Shown here: positions 62,780 to 64,000 of the stretch, one piece after another | Position numbering within the stretch: the stretch's first letter is position 1 | Layout of the letters: the number at the start of each line of letters is the position of its first letter | From: Adiantum capillus-veneris | Lineage: Eukaryota; Streptophyta; Polypodiopsida; Polypodiales; Pteridaceae | Length of the DNA: 64,000 bases | Direction of reading: 5' to 3' | Assembly (NCBI GenBank): GCA_014529385.2 | Contig: CM043944.1 | Coordinates: 61,695,748-61,759,747 of the forward strand | Program-made: the position numbers and the translations under genes | Notes under the pieces: generated by a model | Database searches by the model: none | Told to the model about the DNA's origin: nothing | Seen by the model: only the letters and a program-made list of their open reading frames with translations

Positions 62780-64000
62780 ATGGCGGAGGAAGGGAAGCTC
62801 AAGATTGAGAAGTTCAACGGCAAAAACTACCAACATTGGAAGATGCAGATTGAAGACTATCTCTACCAGAAGGACCTCTATTTGCCACTAGGCGGTCTTG
62901 CGAAGAAGCCCGCAACAATGGCAGATGAAGCATGGATTGTCCTTGATCGAAAGGCATTGGGAACAATCCGGTTAAGCTTGGCGTCAACGGTGGCCTTCAA
63001 TGTTTCGGAGATGAAGACCACGGAGGACTTGATGAAGTCACTTGACGACTTCTACGAGAAACCATCAGCATCCAATAAGGTATTTCTTATGAAGCGTTTG
63101 TTCAATCTAAAGATGGCAGAGAATGGTTCAGTTGCAGAACACCTAAATGACTTTAACACAAACATAAGTCAATTTCGATCAGTGAAAATCAATTTCGATG
63201 ATGAAGTGCGAGCTCTCCTTATACTATCATCTCTACCGGATAGTTGGGACAGCCTTGTGATGGCTGTAAGTAATTCTATCTCTGGCACAAATACTCTTAA
63301 GTTTGATGATGTTGTGGGTGTTCTCCTAAGCGAGGAAATGCGAAGGAGAAGCACAGGAGAATCATCAAGTGCTGCACTATCAGTGGAAACAAGAGGAAGG
63401 CCTAAGGAGAGGATCAAAAACCAAAAGGGTCGTGATCGCTCAAGGCGGAGCAAGTCACGCACAAAGTCAGTTCTTGAATGTTGGAACTGCGGCAAGAAAG
63501 GCCACGTCAAGAAGGATTGCTGGTCCAAGAAGAAGAAGGAGACAGAGTCTCAAGACAACAAGCCAACATCGGAGGCCAATGTGGCAGGTAAAGTAGAGCA
63601 AGATGCTCTAATTCTCTCATTAGAAAATGTGTCTAATTCCTGGATAGTAGATTTCGGGGCTTCATTCCATGCGACACCACACAAGAAACATTTCCAAGAC
63701 TACACCAAAGGTAATTTTGGGTATGTATACTTGGGAGATGATGCAGCTTGTGAGATTGTCGGCAAAGGTACAGTTTCTGTCAAAACTGCTAACGGAAATG
63801 AATGGAAGCTTAAAGATGTTAGGCATGTTCCTTCTCTTCGCAAAAATTTGATCTCTACAGGACAATTGGACGATGAAGGTCACAACATTGCATTCGGAAA
63901 CAAACGGTGGAAGATCTCAAAGGGATATTTGGTGGTTGCCAAGGGTGAAAAAATCGGTACACTTTACTTGTGTACTGTTAGCACGCAACCTTCAGCTTGT
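62780..64000 (+). CDS. C copia gag-pol, N-terminal 407 codons (partial)
   Basis: An open frame from ATG 62780 to the window edge. Gag begins MAEEGKLKIEKFNGKNYQHW, the usual copia start, with LMKRLFNLKMAENGSVAEHL and LPDSWDSLVMAVSNS (UBN2-type capsid). The knuckle CWNCGKKGHVKKDC is at residues 234-247. The protease site reads SWIVDFGASFHAT at residues 288-300, so the active triplet is D291-F292-G293 where copia elements have D-S-G; one base change (TCC to TTC) would explain it. LKDVRHVPSLRKNLISTGQL follows, the normal protease end and start of the pre-integrase region. Apart from Phe292 nothing is broken. Confidence 0.93.
   Translation, partial: MAEEGKLKIEKFNGKNYQHWKMQIEDYLYQKDLYLPLGGLAKKPATMADEAWIVLDRKALGTIRLSLASTVAFNVSEMKTTEDLMKSLDDFYEKPSASNKVFLMKRLFNLKMAENGSVAEHLNDFNTNISQFRSVKINFDDEVRALLILSSLPDSWDSLVMAVSNSISGTNTLKFDDVVGVLLSEEMRRRSTGESSSAALSVETRGRPKERIKNQKGRDRSRRSKSRTKSVLECWNCGKKGHVKKDCWSKKKKETESQDNKPTSEANVAGKVEQDALILSLENVSNSWIVDFGASFHATPHKKHFQDYTKGNFGYVYLGDDAACEIVGKGTVSVKTANGNEWKLKDVRHVPSLRKNLISTGQLDDEGHNIAFGNKRWKISKGYLVVAKGEKIGTLYLCTVSTQPSAC

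Larger units (their letters stand above)
61897..64000 (+). mobile_element. C: Ty1/copia element, 5' part, runs off the window
   Basis: LTR, primer site and the start of an uninterrupted gag-pol frame on the plus strand. It was inserted into the leader of A4. The remaining pol (integrase, RT, RNase H), the 3' LTR, the second ACCTG and the rest of A4 should follow beyond 64000. Confidence 0.9.

Overview
The window looks like intergenic nuclear DNA of a land plant with a large, repeat-rich genome (a conifer, cycad, fern or lycophyte would fit, but the sequence alone does not decide). I see no host protein gene, rRNA or tRNA gene. Almost everything recognisable is LTR retrotransposon sequence: mostly Ty3/gypsy on both strands, one Ty1/copia element running off the right edge, one solo LTR, and one LINE fossil. 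Most copies are broken. The only long intact frames are a 1645-codon gag-pol (51975-56912) and the first 407 codons of a copia gag-pol (62780-64000).

Layout. Element I, minus strand, about 421-11796: a decayed Ty3 element with a long modular Gag, a tRNA-Asp-like primer site, a long leader carrying palindromic repeats, and a solo LTR (3849-4740, target duplication ATATG) inserted in its protease/RT linker. Family A (Tat-like Ty3, two RNase H domains) is present four times: A1 (+, 12170-20912, both LTRs), A2 (-, 21167-27720, truncated at both ends), A3 (-, 27730-30126, only gag start, leader and one LTR, fused to A2), and A4 (-, 45581 to beyond 61896). 30127-45580 is a graveyard: a minus-strand coiled-coil ORF remnant (E), a plus-strand LINE RT fossil, a plus-strand gag-like fragment, a GA microsatellite, and two minus-strand copies of a family (D) whose integrase frame runs on into a retropepsin-like domain and WVPK motifs. 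A4 sits inside the D integrase. A4 is itself split by element B (50028-58897, an intact chromodomain Ty3 element with near-identical LTRs and a CCACT duplication) and by copia element C (LTR 61897-62706), which entered A4's leader and pushed A4's other LTR out of the window.

Relative order: D is older than A4, which is older than B and C; element I is older than the solo LTR; A1 inserted in an older LTR-like sequence (11797-12169 plus 20913-21166). Observations most worth follow-up: the palindrome-plus-downstream-box modules in the element I leader (9410-10320); the integrase-to-retropepsin order in D; premature stops shared between separate family A copies; and the regularly spaced inverted CCAAT-box pairs in the B LTRs.
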